Part shown: positions 41,389-43,322 of the stretch, piece by piece | How the letters are laid out: each line of letters opens with the position of its first letter | Position numbering within the stretch: the stretch's first letter is position 1 | The notes under the pieces: model-generated | Seen by the model: the letters and a program-made list of their open reading frames with translations, nothing else | Databases searched by the model: none | Told to the model about the DNA's origin: nothing | NCBI GenBank assembly: GCA_947378785.1 | Contig: CANCLK010000020.1 | Span: forward strand, 1-43,322 | Origin: Comamonadaceae bacterium | GTDB lineage: Bacteria; Pseudomonadota; Gammaproteobacteria; Burkholderiales; Burkholderiaceae_C | DNA: 43,322 nucleotides | Reading direction: 5' to 3' | Program-made: the position numbers and the translations under genes

Positions 41389-42378
41389 TCATTGCATGCC
41401 GGGGATCACGGCGCGGTCAATCTGCACGGCCGTCTGGGTGCCGAGCGCTCCAACTTGCACGTCAAAGGCGGGGACATCATTGATCAGGAGACGTGCCAGA
41501 TCGGGTTTCTTGAAATACAAAACGTCGCCGGCTTGCATGTTTTCGATGGTCTTGAAGCTACCTTCAAAAGAACCCAGCAGCACACGCATTTCTAAGTCGG
41601 CGCTGTCGACGGCATTGCCCAAGTCGTCGCGCCACTGGTTGTCTGATTCTTCATTGCCATCACCGGTTTGGACCCGGCTGCGCAGCAAGTCACGCACAGG
41701 CTTGAGCGATGAATACGGGTAAACCAGGTCGATGAAACCCTTGGTCAGTGGACCGCTCTCGGTCTCAAAACGGGTCAAGATGACGAGGTCGTTTTCGTCC
41801 GCAATTTGTGCAAACTGGGGGTTGATCTCCGAGCTCACCAGTTCAAAATCGATCTCGACCAAGGGCGACCAAGCTTCCTTGAGCGAGCGAAAGAAGACAT
41901 CGAGAATCATGTTGATGATGCGTGTTTCAGTCGGCGTGAACAGACGGCCTGCTGGCAGCTGACCGACGCCGCGGCCAAAGCCGCCGAAGAAGCTGTCAAG
42001 CGAGCTGAACACCACCACAGGGTCAATCACCACGATGGAATAACCACGCAGCGGGTTCATGCGAACAACGTTGACTGACAACGGTGCGTGAAGGTCTTTG
42101 AGGTAGTCGCCAAAACGCACGATCTGCACATGGGTCGGGCTGACGCGTGGGCTGCTGCGCAGCATCTCGAGTAAGCCCAGACGGAACAAGCGCACAAAGC
42201 GCTCGTTGATCATGTCAATCGAGGCCACATTGACGCCAAGACTGCTGTCCTCGCTGGCGAGGTCATGCTTTTTGACACGTGCTGACGTGTTGTACCCGGT
42301 GTCGACCGGAATGGTCCCGTCGTTGACGCCTTCGGCGAGGGCCGAAAGCTCTTCAGGGGTCAGCAAGTTGGTGGCCAT
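41389..42378 (-). CDS. fliM: Flagellar motor switch protein FliM
   Basis: A 329-residue protein. The CheY-P binding peptide at the N-terminus is present in modified form (LLTPEELSALAEGV). The middle domain has INERFVRLFRLGLLEMLRSSPRVS and LNPLRGYSIVVIDPVVVFSSLDSFFGG-type sequence; the C-terminal SpoA domain has VLLGSFEGSFKTIENMQAGDVLYFKKPD. It links chemotaxis output to the rotor. It lies between fliL and fliN in the usual order. Confidence 0.95.
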   Translation of the reverse strand: MATNLLTPEELSALAEGVNDGTIPVDTGYNTSARVKKHDLASEDSSLGVNVASIDMINERFVRLFRLGLLEMLRSSPRVSPTHVQIVRFGDYLKDLHAPLSVNVVRMNPLRGYSIVVIDPVVVFSSLDSFFGGFGRGVGQLPAGRLFTPTETRIINMILDVFFRSLKEAWSPLVEIDFELVSSEINPQFAQIADENDLVILTRFETESGPLTKGFIDLVYPYSSLKPVRDLLRSRVQTGDGNEESDNQWRDDLGNAVDSADLEMRVLLGSFEGSFKTIENMQAGDVLYFKKPDLARLLINDVPAFDVQVGALGTQTAVQIDRAVIPGMQ

Positions 42379-42422
42379 GGTCAGATCAGAATGCGTGAAA
42401 AATGGGTACGTTTAAAACGGCG

Positions 42423-43076
42423 TTATTGGGTCACGAAAGAGGTGAAATACACTTCTTCGATGCCACCAAAATCTTCGTATTTTTCAAGCAAGGTGTTCAT
42501 CACATCGCGAATGCGAACAGCCAAGTCTTTGCGAAAGTCAGGCTTGCTCAGATCAGCGTCTACGGTTTGACGCATCACGTCCAAGATGACTGAGCGGAGC
42601 GCCATTTCGTGCTTTTTAACGTTGTCAAAAACGCGCTGGTCGTAGCGCGTCATGAGGGCGATCTGAACCGACATGACCTTGCGCGAGCCGGTCAGGTTAG
42701 ACAAGAAATCCGCATCGAGCTTTTGGTAGCTGTAGTCGAAACGGGTCATCTCAGGTGACTTTTTACTCAGCTTGGCCGGGGGACCGTCTTTACCGTCCTT
42801 ACCCCCTTTGACAGGCGCGCCATGGGCATCGACCTTTGGCGCATCGCCATGCGCATCGGCTTTAGCCGGCGAACCATGGGCATCGGCTGCGCCATGCGCC
42901 TCACCAGCCAGCATCTGTTCCGCTGTCAATTCAGCCTTGGGTTTGAAAAACCCGGTGGCGAAAAGCGTTCCAAAGACGGCGCCAACCACGATCACGAGCA
43001 AAACGACAACGCCCCCGACGATCAGGAGAATTGGCTTTTTGGCCTTCGGTTCTGCTTCAACAACTTCATCAACCAT
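42423..43076 (-). CDS. fliL: Flagellar stator-associated protein FliL with His-rich linker
   Basis: A 217-residue protein, longer than the usual 150-180. One membrane helix (ILLIVGGVVVLLVIVVGAVFGTLF) is followed by an unusual linker with four AHG units (EAHGAADAHG, KADAHG, KVDAHG) and a Lys/Gly-rich stretch. The C-terminal periplasmic domain (MTRFDYSYQKLDADFLSNLTGSRKVMSVQIALMTRYD ... YEDFGGIEEVYFTSFVTQ) is normal. FliL surrounds the stator units and increases torque. The linker may bind metal ions; this is speculation. Confidence 0.93.
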   Translation of the reverse strand: MVDEVVEAEPKAKKPILLIVGGVVVLLVIVVGAVFGTLFATGFFKPKAELTAEQMLAGEAHGAADAHGSPAKADAHGDAPKVDAHGAPVKGGKDGKDGPPAKLSKKSPEMTRFDYSYQKLDADFLSNLTGSRKVMSVQIALMTRYDQRVFDNVKKHEMALRSVILDVMRQTVDADLSKPDFRKDLAVRIRDVMNTLLEKYEDFGGIEEVYFTSFVTQ

Positions 43077-43117
43077 GCGATACCTCGTTTAAACGATTCG
43101 AAAATTTTTGCCTCAGA

Positions 43118-43322
43118 TCAAGCCAGCACGTCCCACGCACCGCTTGAACCACCTTGGCGAACACCCCCCACGGGCACTGACCCGGCCATCGACTGGCCAG
43201 ATCCGCCGTCAGTATCGCTTGCGACCTGTGCGCTGCTGCGAGGCGTTTGCGAGGGTGTCGGATTTCCGCCAGATTGACGCGCGGAATCTCCATTCACCCA
43301 GACATTAGCAACTGCCGTGCCT
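43118..43322 (-). CDS. fliK: C-terminal end of a FliK-type protein (partial)
   Basis: The last 67 codons of a gene that begins outside the window. The encoded peptide is Ser/Gly/Gln-rich and ends GGSSGAWDVLA, resembling the low-complexity tails of hook-length-control proteins, which often end in a DVxA-type motif. Its position 41 bp upstream of fliL is the usual one for fliK in betaproteobacteria. The recognisable FliK core is not in the window, so the assignment rests on position and tail. Confidence 0.6.
   Translation of the reverse strand, partial: GTAVANVWVNGDSARQSGGNPTPSQTPRSSAQVASDTDGGSGQSMAGSVPVGGVRQGGSSGAWDVLA

Overview
The window is almost entirely a flagellar gene cluster from what looks like a polarly or sub-polarly flagellated betaproteobacterium, probably Burkholderiales/Comamonadaceae. 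The placement is an inference. It rests on moderately high GC, the beta-type gene order flgBCDEFGHIJKL and fliLMNOPQR-flhB, a short FlgJ without muramidase domain, and dispersed palindromes built on a GCGAGCGCAGCGCGGCAATC-like core. No RNA gene, CRISPR array or IS element was recognised.

Layout, left to right (minus strand unless stated). A TPR/glycosyltransferase-like protein (147-1775) lies beyond three tandem flagellin genes (2031-4139, 4248-6365, 6657-8180) and flaG (8663-9058). A BrnT/BrnA-type toxin-antitoxin pair on the plus strand (9373-9976) separates flaG from fliD (9987-12704). Then come flgL, flgK, flgJ, flgI, flgH, flgG, flgF, flgE, flgD, flgC and flgB (12948-26122), read from flgB leftward. 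A LysM/lytic-transglycosylase-like gene (26482-27702) and the divergent plus-strand group flgA, flgM, flgN (27840-29454) follow. Next is a second minus-strand operon, flgP-flgT-(LysM protein)-fliK-like-flhB-like (29442-33213). Divergent from it is a sigma-54 activator (33468-34619, plus). The right third is the motor/export operon fliK (partial)-fliL-fliM-fliN-fliO-fliP-fliQ-fliR-flhB. It runs without a gap into three genes I cannot assign to a known flagellar role: a DamX-like SPOR protein, a 26-residue tandem-repeat protein and a membrane-anchored coiled-coil protein.

The regulatory hierarchy can be read from the DNA. Two -24/-12 (sigma-54) promoters precede flgB and flgA, and the only sigma-54 activator seen lies in the same cluster. 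Six sigma-28 (FliA) promoters share the layout TNAA-N15-NYCGA and precede flagellin 2, flagellin 3, flaG, fliD, flgM and flgP. This fits a cascade in which the activator turns on rod, hook and ring genes, and FliA, held by FlgM, turns on filament, cap and flgP-operon genes.

The most unusual features are as follows. The hook protein has 1215 residues, with an alanine-rich tandem-repeat insert of about 310 residues. FlgK (919) and FliD (905) are also greatly enlarged. A shared GLTFTAT-type module occurs in two flagellins and in FliD. The first flagellin copy seems to lack a promoter and a normal start site. A detached FlhB C-terminal domain is paired with a second FliK-like protein inside an H/T-ring (FlgP/FlgT) operon. 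The uncharacterised three-gene extension of the export operon is translationally coupled to flhB in its first two members.
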